Shown: one piece after another, positions 35,620-43,596 of the stretch
Position numbering within the stretch: position 1 is the stretch's first letter
Layout of the letters: each line of letters opens with the position of its first letter
From: Antrihabitans stalactiti
Lineage (GTDB): Bacteria; Actinomycetota; Actinomycetes; Mycobacteriales; Mycobacteriaceae
Assembly (NCBI RefSeq): GCF_012932915.1
Contig: NZ_VCQU01000003.1
Coordinates: 248,001 to 312,000, forward strand
Length of the DNA: 64,000 nucleotides
Direction of reading: 5' to 3'
Position numbers and translations under genes: made by a program
Notes under the pieces: model-generated
Databases searched by the model: none
Told to the model about the DNA's origin: nothing
What the model saw: only the letters and a program-made list of their open reading frames with translations

Positions 35620-35638
35620 ACGATGCACAAACGATGCA
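35620..35638 (+). promoter_or_regulatory. 11-bp-period direct repeat between litR and the ECF sigma gene
   Basis: ACGATGCA occurs at 35620-35627 and again at 35631-35638, exactly 11 bp apart, one helical turn. A partial further match follows at TGCCACAATC. CarH/LitR tetramers bind arrays of direct repeats with this period, so this is the likely LitR operator, 54 bp upstream of the sigma start codon. Confidence 0.5.
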
Positions 35639-35691
35639 ATCTGGTCGAAAAAATGCCACAATCAAGACATGGACGCACGCAGGGACGACTG

Positions 35692-36288
35692 ATGGCAACG
35701 CTCTATGCGCCGACGAAGCTGTGCGCGGACGAATCCGAAACGCTCTCGGAGTTGATCGCCGGCGTCGCGGCGGGCGACGAAGCCCCGTTCGTCCGGCTGT
35801 ACGACGCCACGGCGGGCAGGGTGTACGGCATGGCTGTGCGCGTGGTTCGCGATCAAGGCCATGCCGAAGACATCACGCAAGAGGTATTCGCGGAGGTCTG
35901 GAACAAGGCGCGCCAATTCGACCCCGCCCGCGGAACGGCGTTGGGCTGGTTGCTCACCTTGGCGCACCGCCGCGCGATCGACCGCGTGCGGTCCGAGCAA
36001 TCGCGCCGAGACCGCGAAAACCAGTGTTTGACAATGGAAGTCCGCAGAAGCTACGACGACCCGGTATCCGATTCGGTCATCGCGAAGGATTCAGGCGAAC
36101 GCGTGCAAGCAAATCTCGACGATCTCACCCACTTGCAGCGCCAGGCGCTGCAACTGGCGTATTACAACGGCCTGACCTATCGCGAGACGGCAGGCGTGCT
36201 CGGAGTGTCGTTGTCCACGGTCAAGCAGCGCATCCGTGGTGCGATGGCCAGACTTGCCCACATCGTCGACGAGCGGAGCTTTGCCTGA
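35692..36288 (+). CDS. ECF sigma factor (SigK/LitS-like)
   Basis: 198 residues. Region 2 reads YDATAGRVYGMAVRVVRDQG and AEDITQEVFAEVWNKA; region 4 reads LQRQALQLAYYNGLTYRETA and VSLSTVKQRIRGAMARL. No anti-sigma gene follows: the next gene is convergent and begins 2 bp away. Control therefore probably lies with the divergent LitR repressor, as for LitS. ATG 35692 is preferred, preceded by AGGGA; earlier ATGs lie in the operator region. Predicted targets are the fatty-acid-modifying genes that follow. Confidence 0.85.
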   Translation: MATLYAPTKLCADESETLSELIAGVAAGDEAPFVRLYDATAGRVYGMAVRVVRDQGHAEDITQEVFAEVWNKARQFDPARGTALGWLLTLAHRRAIDRVRSEQSRRDRENQCLTMEVRRSYDDPVSDSVIAKDSGERVQANLDDLTHLQRQALQLAYYNGLTYRETAGVLGVSLSTVKQRIRGAMARLAHIVDERSFA

Positions 36289-36290
36289 CT

Positions 36291-37649
36291 TCAGGCCGAC
36301 TGCCGACCGAGTTGGTGGCGCAACGTCGCCTCCAGTGTGGGGTGCCTGAACCGGTGTCCGAGAGTTTCCAGCCGGTCCGGCACGACGAACTGATCGGCCA
36401 AGGCCAGCTCGTCAGCGCCTTCCTTGCCCAACAAGATTCGTGGCCCGAAGGACGGGACGGGAAGCACCGTCGGACGTTTCAGCACAGTTCCCAACGTGTC
36501 CGTGTATGCCCTGTTCCGGATAGGTTGCGGTGCAACTGCATTGAGGGGCCCGCGGACCCGCTCGTCGTACAGCGCCCGGTAGTAGACGTCGATGAGGTCG
36601 TCGAGGCCGATCCACGACAGCCACTGCCTGCCGTCGCCGAGCGGCCCGCCGAGGCCGGCCGCGAACAGCGGGTACTGCAGTTTGAGTGCGCCGCCCCGAG
36701 ACGACTGGACGATTCCGGTGCGCACCTGCACTACTCGCAGGCCCGCCTCCTCCGCAGGCGCGGTCGCGGCTTCCCAATCGGCGACCACGTCGGCGAGAAA
36801 TCCGTCGCCGCGAGAACTCTCTTCGGTCAACGGTTCCGCACCACGGTCGGCGCCGTAGAACCCGATTGCCGACGCCGTCACGAACGTTCGCGGACCGTTA
36901 TTCGTGGTTGCAGCAACTCGGGCCAACTCGCGGGTCGGCCCGATGCGACTCTCGCGCACGATTCGCTTGTGCACCTTGGTGAATCGTCCGGCGATGGACG
37001 CACCCGCCAAATGGATGACGGCGTCGACGCCGTCGAGCAGGTCCGCCGCGGGATGGGCGGTATCCCAGCGACGTTCGTCGTCCGAGCTCGGGTCGTGGCG
37101 CACGAGGCGGACGACACGGTGACCGCCGGTCGTGAGGAACGCCGTCAACGCGGACCCGACAAGTCCGGTGGCGCCGGTCACGGCGACGGTCATCGGGACG
37201 GCGCCTTCGCTCGCAGCAGCGTCGTGTGCGGCCAGATCTTCGGTCAGCTGGCGGTGCCGGTAGGCGAACATCGAGCGCAACAACGCTGCAGGGACGGGAG
37301 TGTCGACGTGGTCGGTCATGCGGGTGGCGTTGGGACCGAGTTCTTCGAATTCGTGAGTGTGCCGCCAATGGCCGATCGCTCGGACCGGCCACGAGGCCGG
37401 ACCGCTGTGGCCCAGTGCGTCGACGAACTGCCGTGGCGGGTCGTATTCGGTGCTGTCATGGTCGGCTACCCAACGGAGTCCAGCTGGGAAGCCGAGGACA
37501 GCGCGGCCGTCTTTCAGCGAAGGCGATTCTGCAACCACATGCATCGGTTGCCACGGGGGCGAGAGTCGCGTTATGGCACCCGGCCTCGCATGCCAGTCGA
37601 ACACAACCGACCGCGGAAATTCGAGGACGCTCGAAAACTCGATGCTCAT
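36291..37649 (-). CDS. SRPBCC domain fused to TIGR01777-type NAD-dependent epimerase
   Basis: 452 residues. The first 150 or so form a polyketide-cyclase-like SRPBCC domain (HTHEFEELGPNATRMTDHVD). The rest is an extended SDR of the TIGR01777 family: VAVTGATGLVGSALTAFL, AVIHLAGASIAGRFT, GFYGADRG, and a C-terminal DUF1731 module (PSFGPRILLGKEGADELALADQFVVP). The family recurs in light or singlet-oxygen regulons, with unknown reaction. ATG 37649 is chosen because longer frames run into the lipocalin gene. It is the second gene after the lipocalin, 25 bp apart. Confidence 0.85.
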   Translation of the reverse strand: MSIEFSSVLEFPRSVVFDWHARPGAITRLSPPWQPMHVVAESPSLKDGRAVLGFPAGLRWVADHDSTEYDPPRQFVDALGHSGPASWPVRAIGHWRHTHEFEELGPNATRMTDHVDTPVPAALLRSMFAYRHRQLTEDLAAHDAAASEGAVPMTVAVTGATGLVGSALTAFLTTGGHRVVRLVRHDPSSDDERRWDTAHPAADLLDGVDAVIHLAGASIAGRFTKVHKRIVRESRIGPTRELARVAATTNNGPRTFVTASAIGFYGADRGAEPLTEESSRGDGFLADVVADWEAATAPAEEAGLRVVQVRTGIVQSSRGGALKLQYPLFAAGLGGPLGDGRQWLSWIGLDDLIDVYYRALYDERVRGPLNAVAPQPIRNRAYTDTLGTVLKRPTVLPVPSFGPRILLGKEGADELALADQFVVPDRLETLGHRFRHPTLEATLRHQLGRQSA

Positions 37650-37674
37650 TCCAACTCCAATCGAGGGGGGCGCG

Positions 37675-38271
37675 TCACACGGTGCAGAGCGGGCGGGTCT
37701 CGTCGAGTCCGCCCGTCGTCGGCGACGTGAGCAGCAGGCAGGCGTTGTATCCGCGGGATTCGACGACGGACCGGATTTCGCGCCATTGCTCATAACTTAC
37801 GGCTGGTGTGCGCGATAGCACGAAGCCCGACAGTCGAGCCGGATCACCCACGAACGCCCAGGAGTAGTCGTCGGCGATGAAAGTGACGATGTAATTGGTG
37901 GGACCGTCGGGTGTGGACTGGAACGGAACTCCGGGAAAGCTGACATGCAGTTGCGCCTGCGTCGTCGCGTCGTTGACTCGAGCGTTGCCGATGATCCGGT
38001 TCTCGCCACCCGTCCAAGTGGTGCAGCGGTTGTCGACGCGGACGTTCGTCGGATCGTTCAACGAGTAGGTCGCGCGGGTGTCGCGGGCACATTCGAGGCT
38101 GAACGGTTGTGGCACCGACGCCAGCTGGAACCAGGTGCCGAGGTAGCGCTCGACGTCAAGGGATGGGACGGGCTGCAGGTCAGCGGCCTGCGCGACGCCC
38201 GGTGTGCACACCCATGTCATCGCAGCGAACAACCCGACGCCGACTGCCCGCATGTATTTGATCACTGTCAT
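37675..38271 (-). CDS. lipocalin (Blc-like), secreted
   Basis: 198 residues. A signal peptide (VGVGLFAAMTWVCTPGVAQA) precedes the lipocalin motif VERYLGTWFQLASVPQPF. Other family features are YSLNDPTNVRVDNRC, YIVTFIADDYSWAFVGDP and a C-terminal Cys pair (NACLL, PLCTV). Bacterial Blc proteins bind lysophospholipids or fatty acids outside the cytoplasm. Its place in a LitR-linked lipid cluster suggests transport or scavenging of modified or damaged lipids. No lipobox Cys, so it is not a lipoprotein. It is divergent from the FAD oxidoreductase operon. Confidence 0.85.
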   Translation of the reverse strand: MTVIKYMRAVGVGLFAAMTWVCTPGVAQAADLQPVPSLDVERYLGTWFQLASVPQPFSLECARDTRATYSLNDPTNVRVDNRCTTWTGGENRIIGNARVNDATTQAQLHVSFPGVPFQSTPDGPTNYIVTFIADDYSWAFVGDPARLSGFVLSRTPAVSYEQWREIRSVVESRGYNACLLLTSPTTGGLDETRPLCTV

Positions 38272-38368
38272 TGTTCGGAGCCCCGGTTGCGGACGGATAG
38301 GTGTGTGATCCGCGTTACTCGTCGAGATCGTGACGTGTCTGACCGCGTCTGGGCTCCGAACACATCAC

Positions 38369-39697
38369 ATGCGCGAATCGAATGGCCCGCGAGGCCGCAG
38401 CGTCGCGGTGATCGGTAGCGGCGTTGCCGGGCTGACGGCAGCCTACGTGCTCGCCAAGCACGACCGCGTCACTCTCTACGAGGCGGACGACCGATTGGGG
38501 GGCCATGCCCGCACCCATGACATAGACCTCGGCTCCGGTCGGCACGTGAGCGTCGATACTGGATTCATCGTTCACAACGACCGCACCTACCCGACGCTGC
38601 TGCGACTGTTCGAAGAACTCGATGTGGCGACTCAGGACTCGGATATGTCGATGTCGGTCCGCTCGTCGGCATCGGGCCTCGAATACGCCGGCGCCAAGGG
38701 GCTTTCGGGGCTGTTCCCCACGATCGGCACGGTCGGGCGCGGGCGCTACCTGGCGATGCTCGCCGACGTCAGACGTTTCCACAAGCATGCACGCGCTGCC
38801 CTCGCGCTACCTGCCGATGCGGAGGACGAATCGCTGGGCGAGTTCCTCATCAGACATCGGTTCAGCGACTTCTTCCTCGAACATTTCATGCGACCGTTGG
38901 TGGCTGCGGTGTGGTCGTGCGATCCGAAGATCGCGCCCGAATATCCGGCCCGGTATCTGTTCCGCTTCCTCGAACACCACGGCATGTTGACCGTTTTCGG
39001 ATCGCCTCGGTGGCGCACGGTCACAGGCGGGTCTGCCCGGTATGTCGAGAAGGTCGCGGCGACTCTCGACGTGGTCCTCATGTCCACGCGCGTCACGCGA
39101 ATAGTTCGGTCCGCCAATGGGGTTTCGATCACCGATAGCAACAATGCAGTACGTAATTTCGACGCAGCGGTGGTCGCCGTGCATCCGCGCCAAGCGTTGG
39201 ATCTCCTCGCCCAACCGACGTTGCTGGAGTCGGTCGTGCTGGCCGCAATGCCGTACTCGGTCAATCGTGCGCAGCTGCACACCGACGAATCCGTCCTGCC
39301 GCGTGCGGCGCGCGCTCGTGCGTCCTGGAACTATCTGATTCCGTCCACCGACGAGGACGGCGTGGTCGTGACCTACGACCTGACGCGTCTGATGCGCCTC
39401 GACTCCGTCGCCGATCGACGATTCCTGGTCACGCTCGGTGGCGAACGCTACGTTGCGCCGGAGTCGGTGATCGCCGAAATGACCTACGAGCACCCGATCT
39501 ATACCCCGGAATCCGTTGCAGCGCAATCTCGTCTGCCGGAGCTCGGGTCAGATGTGCTCGCGTTCGCAGGCGCGTATCACGGTTGGGGCTTCCACGAAGA
39601 CGGTGCCGTGTCGGGGCTGCGAGCAGCTGAGCGAATCGGCGGATCGTGGACCGGAAGTAATGCGGAACACTCGCGCGAAGGTGCTGTGACGACGTGA
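38369..39697 (+). CDS. FAD-dependent amine-oxidase-fold oxidoreductase (COG2907 type)
   Basis: 442 residues. The dinucleotide fold is VAVIGSGVAGLTAAYVLAKH with YEADDRLGGHARTHDI; VDTGFIVHNDRTYPTLLRLF is typical of the COG2907 group. It probably acts on a fatty acyl chain or isoprenoid. Desaturase or saturase roles are known for related folds; here it is inferred from the neighbours. It heads a four-gene operon in which every junction overlaps. ATG 38369 is used; GTG 38330 is an upstream alternative. Confidence 0.8.
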   Translation: MRESNGPRGRSVAVIGSGVAGLTAAYVLAKHDRVTLYEADDRLGGHARTHDIDLGSGRHVSVDTGFIVHNDRTYPTLLRLFEELDVATQDSDMSMSVRSSASGLEYAGAKGLSGLFPTIGTVGRGRYLAMLADVRRFHKHARAALALPADAEDESLGEFLIRHRFSDFFLEHFMRPLVAAVWSCDPKIAPEYPARYLFRFLEHHGMLTVFGSPRWRTVTGGSARYVEKVAATLDVVLMSTRVTRIVRSANGVSITDSNNAVRNFDAAVVAVHPRQALDLLAQPTLLESVVLAAMPYSVNRAQLHTDESVLPRAARARASWNYLIPSTDEDGVVVTYDLTRLMRLDSVADRRFLVTLGGERYVAPESVIAEMTYEHPIYTPESVAAQSRLPELGSDVLAFAGAYHGWGFHEDGAVSGLRAAERIGGSWTGSNAEHSREGAVTT

Positions 39698-40422
39698 CCG
39701 CACCCGCCCTGTACGACACGACTATCTGGCACATCCGGACCGATCCGGTGCGTCACTCGTTCTCCTATCGCAGCTACAGCTGGTATGTCGATGTCGACGA
39801 TTTGCCAAGGCCCCCGCGCGTCCTACGGCCGTTTGCGCGCTTCCGGGCCGACGATCACCTGGAACCGCCGGGAGCCGACCTGCGTGCGCGCATCGATGGG
39901 TTTCTCGCGGAACATGGTGTCGAGTGCAGTGGCAGGATCACCTGCCTGACCAACGCGCGCGTTCTCGGCCACGTCTTCAATCCGCTCACTCTTTTCTGGT
40001 GCCACGACACGGACGGCAACGTCACCAACGTCGTTGCGGAGGTGCACAACACCTACGGCGGCAGGCACAGCTACCTGTTGCAAACCGATGCCAAAGGGCG
40101 AGCGAGGACGGACAAGAAGTTCTATGTGTCGCCGTTCAACGACGTCTCGGGGTCCTACGACATGTCCCTACCGGAGCCTGCTGAGCAGATGTCGCTGCGG
40201 ATCGCCCTGCGCCGCGAAGGGCACGCCCCGTTCGTCGCCACGGTAGCCGGGGTGCGGCGGGATGCGACGACAGCCAATATCGTACGCACACAACTTCGCA
40301 ATCCCCTGGCGCCACTCGCAGTATCAGCCCGAATTCGCAAGCAGGGCATCGCATTATGGGCGCGCGGTGTGCCGGTGGTGCCGCGCGGCATTACCGCAAG
40401 GCGAGAGGAATCGATCACATGA
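39694..40422 (+). CDS. DUF1365 family protein
   Basis: 242 residues. The start APALYDTTIWHIRTDPVRHSF and the segments GRITCLTNARVLGHVFNPLTLFWCHD, VHNTYGGRH and KKFYVSPFNDVSGSYDM are diagnostic of DUF1365 (COG3496). The family is nearly always beside the COG2907 oxidoreductase and a cyclopropane-synthase-like gene. Biochemistry is uncertain; a role in modifying unsaturated acyl chains has been proposed in other bacteria. GTG 39694 overlaps the previous stop (GTGA). Confidence 0.85.
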   Translation: MTAPALYDTTIWHIRTDPVRHSFSYRSYSWYVDVDDLPRPPRVLRPFARFRADDHLEPPGADLRARIDGFLAEHGVECSGRITCLTNARVLGHVFNPLTLFWCHDTDGNVTNVVAEVHNTYGGRHSYLLQTDAKGRARTDKKFYVSPFNDVSGSYDMSLPEPAEQMSLRIALRREGHAPFVATVAGVRRDATTANIVRTQLRNPLAPLAVSARIRKQGIALWARGVPVVPRGITARREESIT

Positions 40423-41708
40423 GTAGCCCGAGCATCGATGGCACCGCATCGAATTCATCAGACGTCGACGATCACATTTGGCAAGGGCTGGTGCAAGTGC
40501 CCAGGGGTCTGAAAGCGCGAATCCTCGGTCGTGGTGCCGACAGGCTGTTTCGACGTGCAGCAGCCCGGCTCGACCTACGCGTCGAGTATCCGGACGGCAC
40601 CGTCATCGGCGCAGGACAGTTCGAGCACATATTGCCGCGCATGATCATTCGTCGCCCCGAGGCCTTCGCGGCGCGAATCGGTGCGCACGGTCTCATCGGG
40701 TTCGGCGAGGCATACATGGTCGGCGACTGGACTTCGCCCGACCCCGCCGCGGTGCTCACTGTGCTCGCGTCCCGGATCACCCACCTCGTTCCGCCGGCAC
40801 TGCAGCGGATGCGGTCCTTGTTCGTCGCCACACCGCCACCCTCCGACGATGGTGCTGCGCACAACACCCAGGAGAACATCGCCAGCCATTACGACCTGTC
40901 GAACGAGTTGTTCGCCCTGTTCCTGGACGAGACGATGACCTACTCGAGCGCACTGTTCATCGAGCCCCTCTTCGAGCAATGGGACCAGCTTGCCGATGCG
41001 CAGCGCCGAAAGATCGATCGTCTGCTCGACGCCGCGAGTGTCGGTCCAGGGACGCGCCTGCTCGAAATCGGAACGGGCTGGGGGGAACTCGCTATTCGTG
41101 CAGCTGCGCGCGGCGCGGTCGTGCACTCGGTGACGCTTTCGCGTGAGCAGCAGGAACTGGCGCGGGTTCGAGTTGCCGAAGCCGGGCACGAAGATGCTGT
41201 GTCGATCGATCTGCTCGACTACCGCTCGATCGAGGGTTCCTACGATGCGATCGTGTCCGTCGAGATGATCGAAGCAGTCGGTCACCGATACTGGGAGACC
41301 TACTTCAAGGTCATCGACAACTTGCTCGTCCCCGGAGGAAAGGTTGCGCTGCAGGCGATTACGATGCCGCACGACCGGATGAAAGCCACTCGCAACACCT
41401 ACACCTGGGTCCAGAAGTACATCTTCCCCGGCGGGTTTCTTCCGTCGTTGCGTGCGATCGAGGACATTACCGCCGAATGCACGTCACTTCGGGTCGAAGA
41501 CACGTTCGCCATGGGTGAGCACTATGCGGAGACGTTGCGACTCTGGCGCGAGCGCTTCAGCGCGCATGGTCGGCAGGTGCTCGAACTCGGCTTCGACGAG
41601 ACATTTCGCCGGATGTGGCAGTTCTATCTCGCGTACTCGGAAGCCGGCTTCCGGTCTGGCTACCTCAACGTCCACCAGATCGTCCTGAACAAATCACGGG
41701 AGCAATGA
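40419..41708 (+). CDS. cyclopropane-fatty-acid-synthase-like SAM methyltransferase
   Basis: 429 residues. The SAM site is LLEIGTGWGELAIRAA, followed by VSVEMIEAVGHRYWETYF and the C-terminal YIFPGGFLPSL, all hallmarks of the CFA/mycolic methyltransferase family (COG2230). An N-terminal 130-residue lipid-binding region is present, as in Cfa. It transfers a methyl or methylene group to a double bond of a phospholipid acyl chain. Start ATGA overlaps the DUF1365 stop at 40419-40422. Neighbours suggest a non-cyclopropane product, for example a methylated or furan fatty acid. Confidence 0.88.
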   Translation: MSSPSIDGTASNSSDVDDHIWQGLVQVPRGLKARILGRGADRLFRRAAARLDLRVEYPDGTVIGAGQFEHILPRMIIRRPEAFAARIGAHGLIGFGEAYMVGDWTSPDPAAVLTVLASRITHLVPPALQRMRSLFVATPPPSDDGAAHNTQENIASHYDLSNELFALFLDETMTYSSALFIEPLFEQWDQLADAQRRKIDRLLDAASVGPGTRLLEIGTGWGELAIRAAARGAVVHSVTLSREQQELARVRVAEAGHEDAVSIDLLDYRSIEGSYDAIVSVEMIEAVGHRYWETYFKVIDNLLVPGGKVALQAITMPHDRMKATRNTYTWVQKYIFPGGFLPSLRAIEDITAECTSLRVEDTFAMGEHYAETLRLWRERFSAHGRQVLELGFDETFRRMWQFYLAYSEAGFRSGYLNVHQIVLNKSREQ

Positions 41709-42523
41709 TGGCCGAGGTCGATTGGGCATCGTTCGCCCTCGTATCGGGTTCGAGTGTGGTCGTTCTCGCTCTCGCACATGTGATCTCGTTCGACATCGGC
41801 CGGCGAATCGGGCGCTACAACGTGGTCGACGTGACCTGGGGAGTCGGGTTCGTCCTGGTGGCAGCGGTGGCGGCTGTGCTCGGCGACGGTGACGCCGCGC
41901 GCCGGGTGTTGCTGCTCGTACTCACGACAGTCTGGGGCGTTCGGCTCAGCTGGCACATGGTGCGCAAGTCGCGCGGCAAGGGAGAGGACCCGCGGTACAC
42001 GGCACTGTTGGAACGGTCCGGCGGTAACAGTCCGCGCGTGGTGCTCCGACGGATCTTCTTCACCCAAGGGCTTGCGCAATGGTTCGTCTCGCTACCCCTG
42101 CAACTGTCGGCAGCAGTGGGGCCCACTCACCTGACCGTTGTGCTCGGCATCGGCGTTGTCCTGTGGGTGGCTGGCGTGTTCTTCGAAGCCGTCGGTGATG
42201 CGCAGTTGGCGCAGTGGAAGGCCGATCCGGCGAACAAAGGCAAGGTCATGGACTTGGGCCTGTGGGCCTGGACGAGGCACCCGAACTACTTCGGCGATTC
42301 CCTTGTCTGGTGGGGGCTCTGGCTGATTGCAGCGAGCGTGTGGCCCGGGGTGCTCACCGTGCTTTCACCGATTGCGATGACCTATTTCCTCGTCTTCGCC
42401 ACGGGCGCAAGGCTGCTGGAGAAGACCATGTCGAAACGGCCAGGCTATCCCGAGTACCAGCAGCGGACCAGCTACTTCATCCCGCGGCCACCTAAGCGCC
42501 ACGCCGCCCACGGCCGGGCGTAG
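41705..42523 (+). CDS. DUF1295 / steroid 5-alpha-reductase-like membrane protein
   Basis: 272 residues with about seven hydrophobic segments. The C-terminal signature KGKVMDLGLWAWTRHPNYFGDSLVWWGLW is that of DUF1295 (COG3752), related to steroid 5-alpha reductases and isoprenylcysteine methyltransferases; the RHPNYFG loop binds a nucleotide cofactor in relatives. Reduction of a lipid double bond is inferred. ATG overlaps the previous stop (ATGA, 41705-41708). The 3' end overlaps the convergent AraC-type gene by 32 bp. Confidence 0.85.
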   Translation: MMAEVDWASFALVSGSSVVVLALAHVISFDIGRRIGRYNVVDVTWGVGFVLVAAVAAVLGDGDAARRVLLLVLTTVWGVRLSWHMVRKSRGKGEDPRYTALLERSGGNSPRVVLRRIFFTQGLAQWFVSLPLQLSAAVGPTHLTVVLGIGVVLWVAGVFFEAVGDAQLAQWKADPANKGKVMDLGLWAWTRHPNYFGDSLVWWGLWLIAASVWPGVLTVLSPIAMTYFLVFATGARLLEKTMSKRPGYPEYQQRTSYFIPRPPKRHAAHGRA

Positions 42524-43526
42524 TTCCTGTCCAGCGGCGGTACGCGCGGGTGAATCCGGCAGCGTCGTGGTAGCCGAGGCGGCCTGCGACGTCGTGCACA
42601 GTCAGGCCTGCGGTGCCGAGTAACTCGTCGGCGATGGTCTCGCGAACCTCTTCGATGAGCTCGCGAAACGAGGTCCCCTCCGCCTGCAATTGGCGCCGCA
42701 AGGTCCGTGGATCGACGTGCAGTTCGCCTGCGATCTGCTCCATCGTCGGTGATTCGTCGAGGCGGGCAAGGATGAGGGACCGGACGTGGCTTGCCACGCC
42801 GCGGCGCCGGCGCCTGGCATGCAGCAGCGCGTTGCATTGGTCTTCCAGCATTCGAGCGGTGACCGGGTCTGCTTGTGGGAGTCTCGCATCGAGCAGCGCG
42901 CGGTCGAATGCGATGACGTGGCGCTCGCGGGCGGTGAGCAAGTGTGCCTGGGGCATGCGAGAACGGATCGCAGCGGCCTCACGCCCGTCGAAGGTCGTTT
43001 CGAACCGCACGTCGGCTATGCGGATGCCGACGGCAAGCGGCATCAACGTCGCGAGTTTGGTGAGTTCACGCTCGACGAAGAAGGTGCGCATGTCCGCGGG
43101 TATCTCGTCGGCGTCGAAAACCACTCGGCCTTCCCGGTCGTCCTCTTCGAAGTGCGGCTTGATGAAGGCGAAGGACAGTCCGGCGTACCGGACGCCGATC
43201 CGGACCATATCGCGCACCGTCGGGCTGGAAAGCAATGCGTACGCCCAGATTCCGAAGTGGCCGATGGTGTAGCGCATTCCCGCGTCGACGCCGAGGCCGG
43301 GCGGGTTGCCGAGCCTGCGGACGAGGTTGCGGGCGATCGTCAGTTCCTGGCCGGCTTCCACCTCGAACATCGGGTCCGTGAGTTCGGCCGCCCGGATGCC
43401 GGAGCCGGCGAGCAGATCGGACTGTGCCACACCACGGTCGGTGCCGAGTTCGACGAGAATGCGTGCTGCGGCTGTACCGCGCGGGTGATCCCACGCGGGT
43501 GCGTCGCTGGTTGCGGTGGTCGTCAT
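42492..43526 (-). CDS. AraC family regulator (VirS-like)
   Basis: 344 residues. An N-terminal arabinose-binding-like domain (PF12625 type, with GHFGIWAYALLSSPTVRDMVRI) is followed by a C-terminal AraC helix-turn-helix pair: IAGELHVDPRTLRRQLQAEG and VHDVAGRLGYHDAAGFTRAY. Architecture and size match M. tuberculosis VirS (Rv3082c). It is divergent from a Baeyer-Villiger-type monooxygenase gene as virS is from mymA, so it most likely activates that gene. ATG 43526 is chosen at the domain boundary. Confidence 0.85.
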   Translation of the reverse strand: MTTTATSDAPAWDHPRGTAAARILVELGTDRGVAQSDLLAGSGIRAAELTDPMFEVEAGQELTIARNLVRRLGNPPGLGVDAGMRYTIGHFGIWAYALLSSPTVRDMVRIGVRYAGLSFAFIKPHFEEDDREGRVVFDADEIPADMRTFFVERELTKLATLMPLAVGIRIADVRFETTFDGREAAAIRSRMPQAHLLTARERHVIAFDRALLDARLPQADPVTARMLEDQCNALLHARRRRRGVASHVRSLILARLDESPTMEQIAGELHVDPRTLRRQLQAEGTSFRELIEEVRETIADELLGTAGLTVHDVAGRLGYHDAAGFTRAYRRWTGTTPGRGRRGA

Positions 43527-43552
43527 GTCCGAAAATGACAATACAACGCCCG

Positions 43553-43571
43553 GGAAGGACATAGGAAGGAC
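43553..43571 (+). promoter_or_regulatory. 11-bp-period direct repeat between the AraC and monooxygenase genes
   Basis: GGAAGGAC occurs at 43553-43560 and 43564-43571, 11 bp apart. It resembles a Shine-Dalgarno sequence but ends 25 bases before the ATG at 43597, too far for that role. AraC-type activators bind direct repeats, so this is a candidate operator for the VirS-like protein. TGTC-N7-GACA at 43526-43540 is nearby. Confidence 0.4.
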
Positions 43572-43596
43572 GCGCGGCTCCGCATACCGTTCGCAC

